Positions 9,157-18,642 of a stretch of DNA of 64,000 nucleotides are shown here, piece by piece. This DNA is from Apibacter adventoris. GTDB taxonomy: Bacteria; Bacteroidota; Bacteroidia; Flavobacteriales; Weeksellaceae. Position 1 is the stretch's first letter. Each line of letters opens with the position of its first letter. The translations under genes and the position numbers were made by a program. Below the pieces are notes generated by a model. The model did no database searches, was not told the origin of the DNA, and worked only from the letters and a program-made list of their open reading frames with translations. The stretch covers positions 310,001 through 374,000 of the forward strand of contig NZ_PSZM01000046.1 in NCBI RefSeq assembly GCF_002964975.1. The letters are read 5' to 3'.

Positions 9157-9160
9157 AGTA

Positions 9161-10519
9161 TTAAAATTTACTGGTAAAAGAAACTTTGGTTATAAAAGGT
9201 TTATACCCTCTAAAATGTTGTAAAATAAACCAGGCTATAAAAATATCATAATCATACTTTTCAATATCCGGATAATCTAAACCAAAATGATCATAAAAAT
9301 TAAAATATAATTCGCCATGCGGATCATTATTAGTCATATAGTAATTGGAAAGATATATTTGAAATGCCCACACATCATTTATAGCAATTTGAATTCCCGA
9401 CAATGCATCTGTATAATTATTAAATCTTGGTTTATTTACTTGTTCATCTTTTGGTTTTTTAGAATCCACCATATCTTCATATATTATCCCTGTTCCATCA
9501 TCTTTGATTTCTAAAATTGATATATCTGAACTATATTTTTTCAAATATTTCACAACATATTTTTTTACTTCATTCACAAATTTTATAGTATTTTCATGTT
9601 GAATAACAGCATTTGTTAAATCAATATGTGAATATTCTCCTCCTTCATTTCTTTGCATTTTAGCTATCATTCTTTTTATATTGTCTTCCAATTTACTCTG
9701 TGAAAAAGATTCTGCATTATTATTAAAAATTTCAAATAATTCTGCGTCTGTCTTCTTTGAAAAATTTTCCACTTTTTTAATTAACTTATCTGCTTTTTCA
9801 TCAGCATAATCATCCCTCGATGTAATATTAAACCATCTTTCCTGCTTATTGGTATCATAAATTTCCTGTCTTAATTGATTTCTTAATTTAGTAAATCCTG
9901 CTTTATTTTCTGTATAATCATTGTATAATAAGTCTATAGCTGTTTCATTGGAACTGGTTTTCTTTCCTTTTACTGTAATTGTCTTTTTTCCTTTTCTTCC
10001 AATGCTTTGTATAATCAACATTGGAAACTTTATTTCAAAAATACTTGTTTCAATACAAACTTCATCTATAGGTTTTTCTAAATAAGCATAAACTGTAAAT
10101 TTTAAAGCTATTCTATTCTTAGGTATTTTAAAGGAGACTTCTTTTTTGCCTATTACAGAAGGATAATTTATGTATAATTCATTATCATCATATTTAGTAG
10201 CCCACTTTAAACCTTTAATTTCATATTCTTTGAAGTCACGATTAAATTGAATTACTTTGTATGTATACCATTTTTCTTTTTTCAATACACTAACCTTTTG
10301 TCCCTTTTCATCAAAAGGTCCATCTAATTTTAATACCCGTAAGGGAGGAGGAGGAACATAATTATTTAGATATTGTACTCCGCCCTGCTTTCCGTTCATA
10401 ATTACTTGTGTAGGAGAATTAAAAGTCAAATCTCCTTCAGTAGCTGTAAGAGTGATGGATTTTTTAGCTGTTTTTACACTTTCCCCACCTACGGTACGTA
10501 CTATTTTTCCTCCAGACAT
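9161..10519 (-). CDS. T6SS cargo effector with C-terminal DUF3289-like domain
   Basis: A 452-aa protein encoded 14 bp after vgrG. The N-terminus (MSGGKIVRTVGGES.., about 50 residues of short beta-repeats ending GKQGGVQY) is of the type seen on Bacteroidota T6SS cargo, and a proline hinge (NYVPPPPL) follows. The middle is beta-rich. From about residue 200 it is helical and charged. The last 90 residues (PRFNNYTDALSGIQIAIND.., YDHFGLDYPDIEKYDYD, FIAWFILQHF.GYKPFIT) match my memory of DUF3289, a domain of unknown activity carried by enterobacterial VgrG-associated proteins. No catalytic motif is evident. The following membrane proteins would suit a toxin acting at the membrane or in the periplasm. 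The DUF3289 assignment is from recall and was not searched. Confidence 0.7.
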   Translation of the reverse strand: MSGGKIVRTVGGESVKTAKKSITLTATEGDLTFNSPTQVIMNGKQGGVQYLNNYVPPPPLRVLKLDGPFDEKGQKVSVLKKEKWYTYKVIQFNRDFKEYEIKGLKWATKYDDNELYINYPSVIGKKEVSFKIPKNRIALKFTVYAYLEKPIDEVCIETSIFEIKFPMLIIQSIGRKGKKTITVKGKKTSSNETAIDLLYNDYTENKAGFTKLRNQLRQEIYDTNKQERWFNITSRDDYADEKADKLIKKVENFSKKTDAELFEIFNNNAESFSQSKLEDNIKRMIAKMQRNEGGEYSHIDLTNAVIQHENTIKFVNEVKKYVVKYLKKYSSDISILEIKDDGTGIIYEDMVDSKKPKDEQVNKPRFNNYTDALSGIQIAINDVWAFQIYLSNYYMTNNDPHGELYFNFYDHFGLDYPDIEKYDYDIFIAWFILQHFRGYKPFITKVSFTSKF

Positions 10520-10533
10520 AACAATAAGTTATT

Positions 10534-12444
10534 TTAGTGTAAACTGGTTTGTTGAGCGCTATTAGATTTTACTATAGCTCCACTTTCCAGGTTAATTGTA
10601 TCTTCATTACTCGTATAAGTACTCTTTTTTGTAGTTTCAGTAATTTCTTTTGCCTTACTATCCCTATATGCTCCGGCACTTTCAAATATATTATGTGCAG
10701 ATAAATTATAATCATCTCCTGCCATGGCAGATATATTTTCCCCGGCACTCATACTTATATTTTGAGAAGCGGATACCACTACGTTTTTTGCATCTATAAA
10801 AAGGGTTTCCGGTGCATAGGTTTTTATATTACCCTGTCCGTCCATAAACATTTTATTTCCGCTGGGGTCTTCTATAAGTATAGAACCCTGTTCCTGGGCA
10901 TCATTAAAAACAATCTTGGTACCACTTCGGGTCTGTATGACTTTAATATCGTTTCCCTGGGTGTAATATTCTGCAATCTCTCCTCCATTATAAGCCGTTC
11001 CCAACACAATAGGAGCTTCGGCATTTCCTCCCTGAAACGCACACAATACGGTTTCCCCGATCTCAGGGTTGAAATAAGTCCCTTTGCCTCCTCCGGAATG
11101 GGGCTGAATTACCTGTACCCAAGGAGTCTGGCTGTTAGCCCTCCTTTGCCAGGCAAACTGTACCCTTACCCTTCCCATTTTCAGGGGGTCTCGGTTGTCC
11201 TTTACAGTGGCATGTTGTATCTGGGCTTTGGGAGCTTCAACCTCGTTATAGTATGGAGGAACCGGTAAGTCTTTAGGTACTCCGACAAAGGTATTGGTAT
11301 ACCCTTCTCCATCTGCAAAGGTGTGGACGATTTCGGTTATCTTATACGATTCTATGGGTACCCGTCCGTTTTTGAATATTTCATGCCCCGGAATCCAAGC
11401 CATCATCTTAACCACATCACCGACACGTAAGCAAGGATTATTACTGGTAGCTTCCACATAGACTAAATTCTGCCTTTTCTTCATATCTCTTTCCAATGAT
11501 CGTTGCATATCCAACGAGCCGTTAAGCAATAAGCTCTGATCGTAATGGGCCGTAGGAGATACATTATATAGGTTTTTGGATGCATTGTAGGCAAATTGCT
11601 GAAAAGGGTTATTAGAGGATTGTATGCTTTGGGTTTTGGAATCTAGCAAATAGTCTGTTCCTTGTTTGGCATCATAGGCCGTATAGGAAAAATTCTGGGG
11701 CTGCACTTCCATCTTAATTTCATAATCGTAAACATCTTCTCCTTCCATTAACTCAATAATTTTACCTCCCCAGGCAGAAAAACAAAACTGTTCTCCATTG
11801 TAGTAAAAATATTCTCCAAACCTTTTACTTAGCTGCTGTAAAAACTGAAAATCGGTGCTGTTGTATTGTACTATATAATTCAGCCTTTCATTATAATTAG
11901 GATTAATATGAAAGCTTATAACATTTTGCGGATAGTCTTTAATTACTTCTTTAATAATTTCCTCAAAGGTCTGGTTTTCAAAACTGCGGCAATGGAGCCC
12001 GTTTTCCATAAGAATGGAAGGAGAAGTCCCCCGAAAAACAATCTGGCGAATTCCTTCTTTTTTAGGCATGGAAAGTTGGGTAATGATTCCGGTAAAAATA
12101 GAGGTAGTTTTTCCGAACTGTCGGAATTGGAAGCTAATCCTTTTTCCTAAATATTCTCTGGAGTTTTGTAAAAGGTAAGTGGTATGATTCTCTCCGAATT
12201 CGTCGGGGTCACAAATAAGGGTAAATTCGTGTAGGTCATTGATTTTTTGCCTGATTTCTAATCGGATATTTGTTTGAGTGAAAAAATCAACTCCATTGAT
12301 CTTTATTTTAACTGATACTAAATGGGAATCTCCGTATAAGTCTTCTTTTATTCCTCCGTATTTTGCAAAATAAGAGGACTTATTTTGGGAGGAATTAATT
12401 TGAAAAAGAGGGTTTTTCTCTTCATTGGGGTTAGTTGTGTTCAT
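10534..12444 (-). CDS. vgrG: Type VI secretion VgrG spike protein (TssI)
   Basis: A 636-aa spike protein, the usual size for Bacteroidota VgrG. Residues 1-380 form the gp27-like part (VDFFTQTNIRLEIRQKIND; the tail-protein block FQFLQQLSKRFGEYFYYNGE). The gp5-type OB fold starts near 420 (LKMGRVRVQFAWQRR, then TPWVQVIQPHSG, GKGTYFNPEIGE and AFQGGNAEAPIVLGTAYNG). A C-terminal beta-helix follows with repeats such as SAGENISAMAGDDYNLSA. There is no C-terminal enzymatic extension, so it acts as carrier. It is the first gene of the minus-strand island; the two downstream effectors, one with a PAAR-like head, are its likely cargo. The core T6SS genes are not in the window. Confidence 0.93.
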   Translation of the reverse strand: MNTTNPNEEKNPLFQINSSQNKSSYFAKYGGIKEDLYGDSHLVSVKIKINGVDFFTQTNIRLEIRQKINDLHEFTLICDPDEFGENHTTYLLQNSREYLGKRISFQFRQFGKTTSIFTGIITQLSMPKKEGIRQIVFRGTSPSILMENGLHCRSFENQTFEEIIKEVIKDYPQNVISFHINPNYNERLNYIVQYNSTDFQFLQQLSKRFGEYFYYNGEQFCFSAWGGKIIELMEGEDVYDYEIKMEVQPQNFSYTAYDAKQGTDYLLDSKTQSIQSSNNPFQQFAYNASKNLYNVSPTAHYDQSLLLNGSLDMQRSLERDMKKRQNLVYVEATSNNPCLRVGDVVKMMAWIPGHEIFKNGRVPIESYKITEIVHTFADGEGYTNTFVGVPKDLPVPPYYNEVEAPKAQIQHATVKDNRDPLKMGRVRVQFAWQRRANSQTPWVQVIQPHSGGGKGTYFNPEIGETVLCAFQGGNAEAPIVLGTAYNGGEIAEYYTQGNDIKVIQTRSGTKIVFNDAQEQGSILIEDPSGNKMFMDGQGNIKTYAPETLFIDAKNVVVSASQNISMSAGENISAMAGDDYNLSAHNIFESAGAYRDSKAKEITETTKKSTYTSNEDTINLESGAIVKSNSAQQTSLH

Positions 12445-12829
12445 ATATAGTCAATTATAAAGAGTTAAATAACAAATATATTATCATATAGGAGCAAATA
12501 TATAAAATAATTTAATATAAAATAAAAAAACTATAAAAATAATTATTTAGGGATATTAAATATATTTTTAATACATATATGTTATATTTATATATTTTAT
12601 TTATGTTTTAATAGTAATAGATGTATTTTTTGTAATCAGTTTTAATTAATTTATTGTTTATATGGAAGTTATAGATAATAGGTAAGGAGATAGAAAATCA
12701 AATATTTTATTTAATATATGGAGCATGCCTTCATTGTCTAAATTTGTATTAGTTTTTTTTACTGTAAAGAGTATTATTAAGCGCAAAACTTTCAATAAAA
12801 TAAAGCATTTTTTGAGCTAAACCTTTTTT
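12445..12829. other. AT-rich gap upstream of vgrG, no gene seen
   Basis: This stretch is mostly A and T with no open frame of note on either strand. It must contain the promoter for the vgrG island, but I see no convincing TTG/TAnnTTTG pair close to the start. Confidence 0.5.
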
Positions 12830-13136
12830 TTAATATTTATGCAATATGGCTAATCTGTGAAATGCAATATATTTTGAATTTGTTTTCCACGGACCTTTTA
12901 TATGTTGGTATGTTTGTTCATTATTAATAATGAGGATAACAATATCCGGCAATGGATAATTATGGATTGCATATCCCCAACTTTTTTTCAAGGTCTTTTA
13001 TTATAATTGAAGGATTAGGATAGATGTCTTGCCATTGATTGCTTCTATCTTTTTTTCTTCTTTGAATAGCTTTATCTAAAATTTTCCAAATTCGATTTAA
13101 TTATTCATTTTTTGCCTGTCTGAAAATTATTTCCAT
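12830..13136 (-). pseudogene. GNAT family N-acetyltransferase pseudogene
   Basis: On the minus strand a start at 13136 reads MEIIFRQAKNE, then an in-frame TAA, then continues LNRIWKILDKAIQRRKKDRS and NQWQDIYPNPSIIIKDLEKK. A frameshift at a run of seven A residues shifts into SWGYAIHNY, PLPDIVILIINNEQTYQHI and KGPWKTNSKYIAFHRLAILHKY, followed by a stop. This is the characteristic N-terminal two thirds of a GNAT acetyltransferase common in flavobacteria: REAK..D..RIWEIL..AI..RK.DGS.QWQ..YPN, then the K.W.T......HR.A...KY block that precedes the acetyl-CoA loop. The acetyl-CoA loop and C-terminus are missing. With a nonsense codon, a frameshift and a truncation it is non-functional. Confidence 0.75.
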
Positions 13137-13451
13137 ATTAAATATTCATTTTCTTAAAATAAAATTTAAAATAAAAATTATTGGTAAAATAGAAATTATA
13201 AACAAAAAATTTTTATTTTATAATTTAATGCAATATCTGAATCGAAAGCAATATCAGTTAGTTATGTAAATGATTTAGTGTATGTTCGCAGTTTCAATTA
13301 TGAGAGTATGCAATACGCATTATTTGTTATTTGAATTTTTATAATAAATATTTTTAAACAATTTAATTAATAGCTAAAAAGTATTATAATTATCATTGTT
13401 CCGTTTTGTGTAATGTTCCGTATTTTTGCTCCGAGAAAAAATGATACACAG

Positions 13452-14369
13452 ATGAATAAAAAACTAAGAGGAGGTATATTTGTCTTTTTAGGGGCATGTA
13501 GTTTTGGGTTATTATCGACAATTGTAAAAAAAGCTTATGCGCAAGATTATAATTTAGGTGAAATTACAGGTTCTCAAACTTTATTCGGAACCTTTTTTTT
13601 ATGGTTAATTTATTATTTACAATTAAATTTTGGGGTAGTAAAAAAAACAAGAAAGCATGAATTTTCAGGACAGGAGCAAAAAACTGCTACAAAATGGTGG
13701 AAAGTATTATTTGCCGGTACTTTCACAGGCTTAGTGGGAATGTTTTATTATAAATGTGTAAGCTTATTACCGGCTTCTATAGCTATTATATTATTAATGC
13801 AATATTTATGGATGAGTATAATTCTGGATGCATTAATTTTTAAGAAGAAACCGACACGTATTCAAATTTTAGCGACAGCTGTAGTTTTAATAGGAACTAT
13901 ATTTGCAGGAGGAATTTTTAATCAGACAATTACCCTCAATATGGTGGGTATTATATATGGTTTATTGGCTGCGTTATCTTATGCTTTATTTATTTTATGT
14001 AGTGGTAGGGTAGGTAATGATTTACCTGTATTCAAAAAAAGTGCATTAATGATTACCGGATCTTTTATTTTGACTTGGGTTGTTTTTAGGCCTACATTTT
14101 TATTTGATGGTGTTTTTATTTCCGGATTATATAAATGGGGGATAGCTTTGGCTTTATTAGGAACAGTTATTCCTCCGCTTTTCTTTTCAATAGGGGTTCC
14201 TAAAGTAGGCATTTCTGTTGGGACTATATTAAGTGCCGCGGAATTGCCGATAGCAGTTCTTTCTTCTTATTTTATATTGCAAGAAAATGTACAAACTCTT
14301 CAATGGTTAGGGGTTATACTTATACTTATATCTATAATAATGAGTAATTTAATTAAAGAAAAAAAATAA
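13452..14369 (+). CDS. DMT-superfamily (EamA) permease
   Basis: From the Met at 13452 this is a 305-aa protein with ten hydrophobic spans in two EamA repeats (roughly residues 1-135 and 150-300). It has GACSFGLLSTIVKKAY at the start of the first repeat and GTVIPPLFFSIGVPKVGISVG near the end of the second. Members export amino acids, nucleobases or other metabolites; the substrate cannot be read from the sequence. A longer start at 13413 would add 13 residues (MFRIFAPRKNDTQ) not typical for the family, so I prefer the internal Met. It is a single gene, separated from its neighbours by AT-rich gaps. Confidence 0.85.
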   Translation: MNKKLRGGIFVFLGACSFGLLSTIVKKAYAQDYNLGEITGSQTLFGTFFLWLIYYLQLNFGVVKKTRKHEFSGQEQKTATKWWKVLFAGTFTGLVGMFYYKCVSLLPASIAIILLMQYLWMSIILDALIFKKKPTRIQILATAVVLIGTIFAGGIFNQTITLNMVGIIYGLLAALSYALFILCSGRVGNDLPVFKKSALMITGSFILTWVVFRPTFLFDGVFISGLYKWGIALALLGTVIPPLFFSIGVPKVGISVGTILSAAELPIAVLSSYFILQENVQTLQWLGVILILISIIMSNLIKEKK

Positions 14370-14535
14370 AGAACTTATTTTTTGAAGGATTAATAAAAAA
14401 TTATTTACAACATAATAAATATAATATTATTGTTAAGAGTAGTTTTTAGCTTTTTGTATAATAATTATATTTAATTGATTTAATTTTATATATATAGTTT
14501 ATATATATTTGTTTTTAATTTAGCAAATAACGTTC

Positions 14536-16164
14536 ATGTTAAAAATATTGAAATTTTTATGTTCTTATAAATATACATTGATTTGTTCATTTTATTTAGG
14601 AGGTATTTGTTATTTATTTGATAAAAATTTTTTGACTTCCTTTTACGGGTTACTGATTATATTAAATATAGTCAGTATTTTAATAATCATAAATATCTTA
14701 GGAAGAATAAAATATACGTTTTTTGTAACATTGATTTTTTCTTTTTTCGTAGCTTTTGATGCCTATTTTGCTTATACATATCATAATCCAATATTTTTAG
14801 GGGGCTTAGCTTCGATTTTTGAAACAAATTTATCGGAAGCTAAAGAGGTCCTAGGGCACGTTGTATTTCCGGCTACAATTATATTTTTATTGAGTTTTTT
14901 TCTCATTTTTATGTCACAAAGAGAATTAAAAAAATCTCAATTATTGTTAAAAAAATCAATCATATTACTAACTGTTTATTTAATTATTATAATACCAGTA
15001 AGTTATTTTTTTATAATAACTAAGGTAGAAAGACTACGTCAGGAATTTCCTGCTAATCCCATTCTTACCCTTCAACGATTATCTTTGCAAACTCTTCCTT
15101 TAGTATATAATGATTGGTTGACCTTTATAGCATATCGGCGGGAGATGTCCAAGTTTCATAAATATGGAAAAGAAAAAAGAGTATTACCTAATGGTATTTA
15201 TTTAAATAAAAACAATTTATCTCCTGAGAAAATATTCTTAATTATTGGTGAAAGCTCTTGGAGAAAACATTATTCCTTATATGGATATTCAGTAGCCACT
15301 ACTCCTTTTCTGGATAGTTTAAATCAAGAAAAAAATGTAAATTTTAAATATTATGATGCAATTAGTCCGGCTCCAATTACTAGGGAGGCACTTAGGATCG
15401 TATTAAGTTTTTCTACACAATTTACTATCCAGCCTTTTTTTAGAGAAAAAAATATTGTTGAATTAGCAAATGATGCTGGATATGAAACTATATGGATTTC
15501 AAATCAGGATCAGATAGGAATGTTTGAAAGTTATGTTGGGTTTATTTCTTCAGGTGCTACTGAGCAATATTTTCCAGAATCACAAGTAAGGAATAAAAAA
15601 AATCATGATTTAGTTTTATTAAATGTATTGAAGAAAAACTATAACAAAAAGGAAAAGCAGTTTTTTGTTATACACTTAATGGGGAGCCATATATTATATA
15701 ATGAGAGGTATGATTCAGCAGATATGAAGGCCATTAAAAAAAGTGAAGATTTTTTTACAATTGATTATGATCGTTCAATTCATCAGACAGATAGGGTTCT
15801 TAAAGGTGTATATAATCTAATGAAAAATAGCTCTTCTTCACTAATGATATATTTTTCTGATCATGGAGAAAAAATTGGGAAAGGTCATGGATTTATGGAA
15901 GATGGTACACCTCAATTTGAAATTCCATATATAACTGTTAATAAAAGTAATTTTGATGTTGATAATGTTATTTTGAAATATATAAACAAAAATACCCAAT
16001 TATTAAACAGTTCTTGTTCAATTTATGTATTAGCTGAAGCATTAGGATATCATGTTCCAGATAAATATAAAAAGCAGGCTATATATGAAGGTAGATATAT
16101 TTTCCATGTTGATTCACAAGTATATCCATATTCTAAAATACAAAGAGAAGATAATAGATTATAG
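14536..16164 (+). CDS. Membrane phosphoethanolamine-transferase-like protein (alkaline phosphatase fold)
   Basis: A 542-aa protein: five membrane spans in the first ~160 residues, then a large periplasmic alkaline-phosphatase-superfamily domain. The metal/active-site blocks are visible: LIIGESSWRKHYSLYGY near residue 237, the nucleophile region PAPITREALRIVLS near 278 (a Thr in the place of the catalytic Thr of EptA/CptA-type enzymes), VIHLMGSH near 380, and IYFSDHGEKIGKGHGF near 440. Such proteins move phosphoethanolamine from phosphatidylethanolamine onto lipid A, core sugars or other surface glycans, which changes charge and resistance to cationic peptides. The exact acceptor is unknown. 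The motif IGES.R.....LYGY fits better than arylsulfatase, which would show CxPSR; that is absent. Confidence 0.8.
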   Translation: MLKILKFLCSYKYTLICSFYLGGICYLFDKNFLTSFYGLLIILNIVSILIIINILGRIKYTFFVTLIFSFFVAFDAYFAYTYHNPIFLGGLASIFETNLSEAKEVLGHVVFPATIIFLLSFFLIFMSQRELKKSQLLLKKSIILLTVYLIIIIPVSYFFIITKVERLRQEFPANPILTLQRLSLQTLPLVYNDWLTFIAYRREMSKFHKYGKEKRVLPNGIYLNKNNLSPEKIFLIIGESSWRKHYSLYGYSVATTPFLDSLNQEKNVNFKYYDAISPAPITREALRIVLSFSTQFTIQPFFREKNIVELANDAGYETIWISNQDQIGMFESYVGFISSGATEQYFPESQVRNKKNHDLVLLNVLKKNYNKKEKQFFVIHLMGSHILYNERYDSADMKAIKKSEDFFTIDYDRSIHQTDRVLKGVYNLMKNSSSSLMIYFSDHGEKIGKGHGFMEDGTPQFEIPYITVNKSNFDVDNVILKYINKNTQLLNSSCSIYVLAEALGYHVPDKYKKQAIYEGRYIFHVDSQVYPYSKIQREDNRL

Positions 16165-16188
16165 TTGTTTGTAGTAATGAATATTTTA

Positions 16189-16196
16189 TATATTTG
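16189..16196 (+). promoter_or_regulatory. Promoter of the SanA-like gene
   Basis: A -7 box TATATTTG lies 19 nt before the ATG at 16216, and a TTTG -33 element at 16168-16171 lies 17 nt upstream of it. This is the Bacteroidota housekeeping pattern. It sits in the 51-bp gap after the membrane transferase gene, so the SanA-like gene can be transcribed on its own. Confidence 0.55.
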
Positions 16197-16215
16197 AATT
16201 GTAAACTTATAATAT

Positions 16216-16863
16216 ATGTTGAGGAAAATTTTAAAAAGCAAAATGTTAAAAGGTTTGATTTTGATTTTTTTAGCTATTATTTTGATATTATTCATTATAG
16301 ACAAAGTTGTCTCATTTAAATCTGAAAATTATATTTATAACCAAATACAAAACATCCCATATAATAGAGTAGGTTTACTATTAGGAACCTCTAAAAAATT
16401 AAATAATGGATGGAATAATTTATATTTTTCTTATAGAATACAGGCTGCAAAACAACTTTATGATGCGGGTAAAGTACATATTTTTGTAGTGAGTGGCGAT
16501 AATAGCCGAAAAGAATATAATGAAGCTCAAGATATGAAAGATGATCTTATCGCTTTAGGTATTCCATCAGATAGTATTTATTTAGATTTTGCCGGATTCA
16601 GAACTTTGGATTCGGTGGTCAGAATGAAAGAAATTTTCGGACAGAATAAATTTACTATAATATCTCAAAAATTTCATAATGAAAGAGCAATACTTATAGC
16701 CAGACATTATAATATGGACGTGGTAGGTTATAATGCAAAAGATGTTAATTCTTATTATGGTTTTAAGACAATGGCTAGAGAAAAGCTGGCTAGAGTAAAA
16801 GTATTTTTAGACTTTTTAACCGGAAAAAAACCTAAATATTTAGGAGATAAAATTCAAATCTAA
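16216..16863 (+). CDS. SanA/YdcF-type DUF218 membrane protein
   Basis: A 215-aa protein with one N-terminal membrane anchor (about residues 11-30) and a DUF218 domain. The domain shows GLLLGTSKKL, the YRIQAAKQLYDAGKVHIFVVSGDN block, the EAQDMKDDLIALGIP block, and TIISQKFHNERAILIARHY. This matches the SanA subgroup of the YdcF family, which affects envelope integrity and vancomycin sensitivity in E. coli; its biochemical reaction is not settled. The gene lies 51 bp after the phosphoethanolamine-transferase-like gene, also an envelope gene, and ends only five bases before the stop of the convergent pth. Confidence 0.85.
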   Translation: MLRKILKSKMLKGLILIFLAIILILFIIDKVVSFKSENYIYNQIQNIPYNRVGLLLGTSKKLNNGWNNLYFSYRIQAAKQLYDAGKVHIFVVSGDNSRKEYNEAQDMKDDLIALGIPSDSIYLDFAGFRTLDSVVRMKEIFGQNKFTIISQKFHNERAILIARHYNMDVVGYNAKDVNSYYGFKTMAREKLARVKVFLDFLTGKKPKYLGDKIQI

Positions 16864-16868
16864 CAAAA

Positions 16869-17435
16869 CTATTTTCCGTTAAACTCATTCATAGTATGAG
16901 TAATTCCTGTAAAAATAAAATTCATTATTGCATCTGTACTTAGATCAATTCTGGGAACTAGAAGTTTTTTTTCTTCATCACTCCATTTCCCTAAAACATA
17001 ATCGATTTGTTTTCCTTTAGCAAAGTTATTTCCGATTCCAAATTTCAGCCTTGGATATTGCTGCGTTTGTAATTTAGATTCTATACTTTTTAAGCCATTG
17101 TGTCCAGCATTGCTACCTTTCGATTTAATTCTAAGGGTTCCAAATGGCAGACTTAGGTCGTCACAAATAATTAGAATGTTCTCTATTTTAATATTTTCTT
17201 TTTGAATCCAATATTTAACGGCATTTCCACTTAAATTCATATAAGTATCAGGCTTAAGAATAAAAGTTTTTCTTCCTTTATATGAAGTTTCATTAATTTG
17301 CCCAAAATTAGATGCTTTAAATGAATTGCCTAATTTTTGTGATAATTGGTCTACAATAAGGAAACCTATATTATGACGGGTCATTTCATATTCTAAACCC
17401 ACATTACCTAAACCTACAATTAGATATTTATTCAT
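16869..17435 (-). CDS. pth: Peptidyl-tRNA hydrolase
   Basis: A 188-aa protein of full family length. It hydrolyses peptidyl-tRNA released from stalled ribosomes. Conserved parts visible: YLIVGLGNVGLEYEMTRHNIGF with catalytic His21 (the usual GNPG is GNVG here), FILKPDTYMNLSG with the substrate-binding Asn, IICDDLSLPFG with the catalytic Asp, and KGSNAGHNGLKSIE. A -7-like TATTTTTG about 20 nt before its ATG suggests its own promoter. It lies 29 bp downstream of the glycosyltransferase gene on the same strand. Confidence 0.97.
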   Translation of the reverse strand: MNKYLIVGLGNVGLEYEMTRHNIGFLIVDQLSQKLGNSFKASNFGQINETSYKGRKTFILKPDTYMNLSGNAVKYWIQKENIKIENILIICDDLSLPFGTLRIKSKGSNAGHNGLKSIESKLQTQQYPRLKFGIGNNFAKGKQIDYVLGKWSDEEKKLLVPRIDLSTDAIMNFIFTGITHTMNEFNGK

Positions 17436-17464
17436 ACTAAAATATAATATTGCAAAAATATAAT

Positions 17465-18202
17465 TTATTTTAAGTTTTTGTAATGTCTTTTAATTTTTAA
17501 CAATTCAAAAGGAAGTTTTAAAGAATAAGAAAATTTAACTTTGGAGTCACCTACATCTCTCCAATTTTCTAAAGGAATTTCTTTAGCTCGTTTTTCTACA
17601 TTTTTTTTTCCTACAATAGAAATAAACCTAAAAAATATTTCTACATCAAAACTCCAGTTAGAAATAAAAGGATCTTTAAATACTTTTTCAGCTATTTCAG
17701 TAGTAAATACTTTGGCTCCACATTGTGTGTCATATACAGGTAGATCAAGTAAAATACTAGAGAAGGTAGCAAAACCTCTTCCTATTAAATGTCTATAGAG
17801 TTTTCTTTTTATTTGAGAGCCTATCCTACGTATTCTTGACCCAAAAGTGAAGACTAAATTATTATTTAAATAAGAACAAAGTTTTAAATATTCATCTATA
17901 GAAGTGGCTAAATCGGCATCTAAATATCCTAAAGTATCAAATGATTTCCATTTTAAAGCTTTATTTATGCCATTATATATAGCCATAGCTTTTCCCTGAT
18001 TGGGATTTTGATCAATAATTAATACTTTATCCGGAAATTTTTGATTACATATTTTTAAAATATCAAGAGTTTTATCAGAACTACCATCGTTTACGAAACA
18101 AACATAAAGGTTTTTATCCTCAAGCAGTTTTTTTTCAAAATTGATTATGGGAATTCTATTTTCTTCATTATAACAAGGAACGACTATACAGTTTTTTTTC
18201 AT
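17465..18202 (-). CDS. Family 2 glycosyltransferase, dolichyl/polyprenyl-phosphate mannose synthase type
   Basis: A 245-aa GT-A enzyme without C-terminal membrane segments. It shows VVPCYNEENRIP at the start, FVNDGSSDKT, NQGKAMAIYNGI, the DxD-type YLDADLATS, and TQCGAKVFTTE with the WSFDVEI block. This arrangement matches soluble DPM1-like enzymes that load a sugar onto a polyprenyl phosphate for later periplasmic transfer. The acceptor and sugar cannot be told from the sequence. Confidence 0.85.
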   Translation of the reverse strand: MKKNCIVVPCYNEENRIPIINFEKKLLEDKNLYVCFVNDGSSDKTLDILKICNQKFPDKVLIIDQNPNQGKAMAIYNGINKALKWKSFDTLGYLDADLATSIDEYLKLCSYLNNNLVFTFGSRIRRIGSQIKRKLYRHLIGRGFATFSSILLDLPVYDTQCGAKVFTTEIAEKVFKDPFISNWSFDVEIFFRFISIVGKKNVEKRAKEIPLENWRDVGDSKVKFSYSLKLPFELLKIKRHYKNLK

Positions 18203-18642
18203 TTTTTATATTACTTTTTAAAGAACTTTTAGATAACTAAATTTTAAAAATGAGCGGAACAGAAATACCTTTAAATCAGATTTAAAAATTAGTTTTAAGT
18301 CTATTATAATAAATGGTAAATATAAAGTATAAGTATTTAATATTTAATCTATAATTGCCTTTATTATATTTTATTTTAACAAATTTATGAATTATACTAT
18401 ATAATATAATTATAAACTAGTGGTAAAATTAAAAAAAATCTTATTAAGTAAATGTAATTTAAATATAATAATATTTTTAAAAATGATGTATAATATTGTT
18501 ATAGAATAAATATATTTTGGAATAGAATATCAATGAATTTGTTAATTTTATAAATATTTATATTTAAAATATTAAAAATAAATATAAAAACAATAAATAT
18601 AAAGCAAATATTGGGTTAAATATAAATACGAAAAACTTACTG
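18203..18642. other. AT-rich intergenic region, nothing recognised
   Basis: About 440 bp of extremely AT-rich sequence between mfd (which ends here) and the glycosyltransferase gene (which starts here), both on the minus strand. I see no open frame, tRNA or clear terminator in either direction. Confidence 0.5.

Noticed and set aside
18203-18642. Very AT-rich stretch as a possible replication origin
   Set aside because: No DnaA-box cluster and no dnaA, dnaN or gidA neighbours; AT-richness is general in this genome's gaps.
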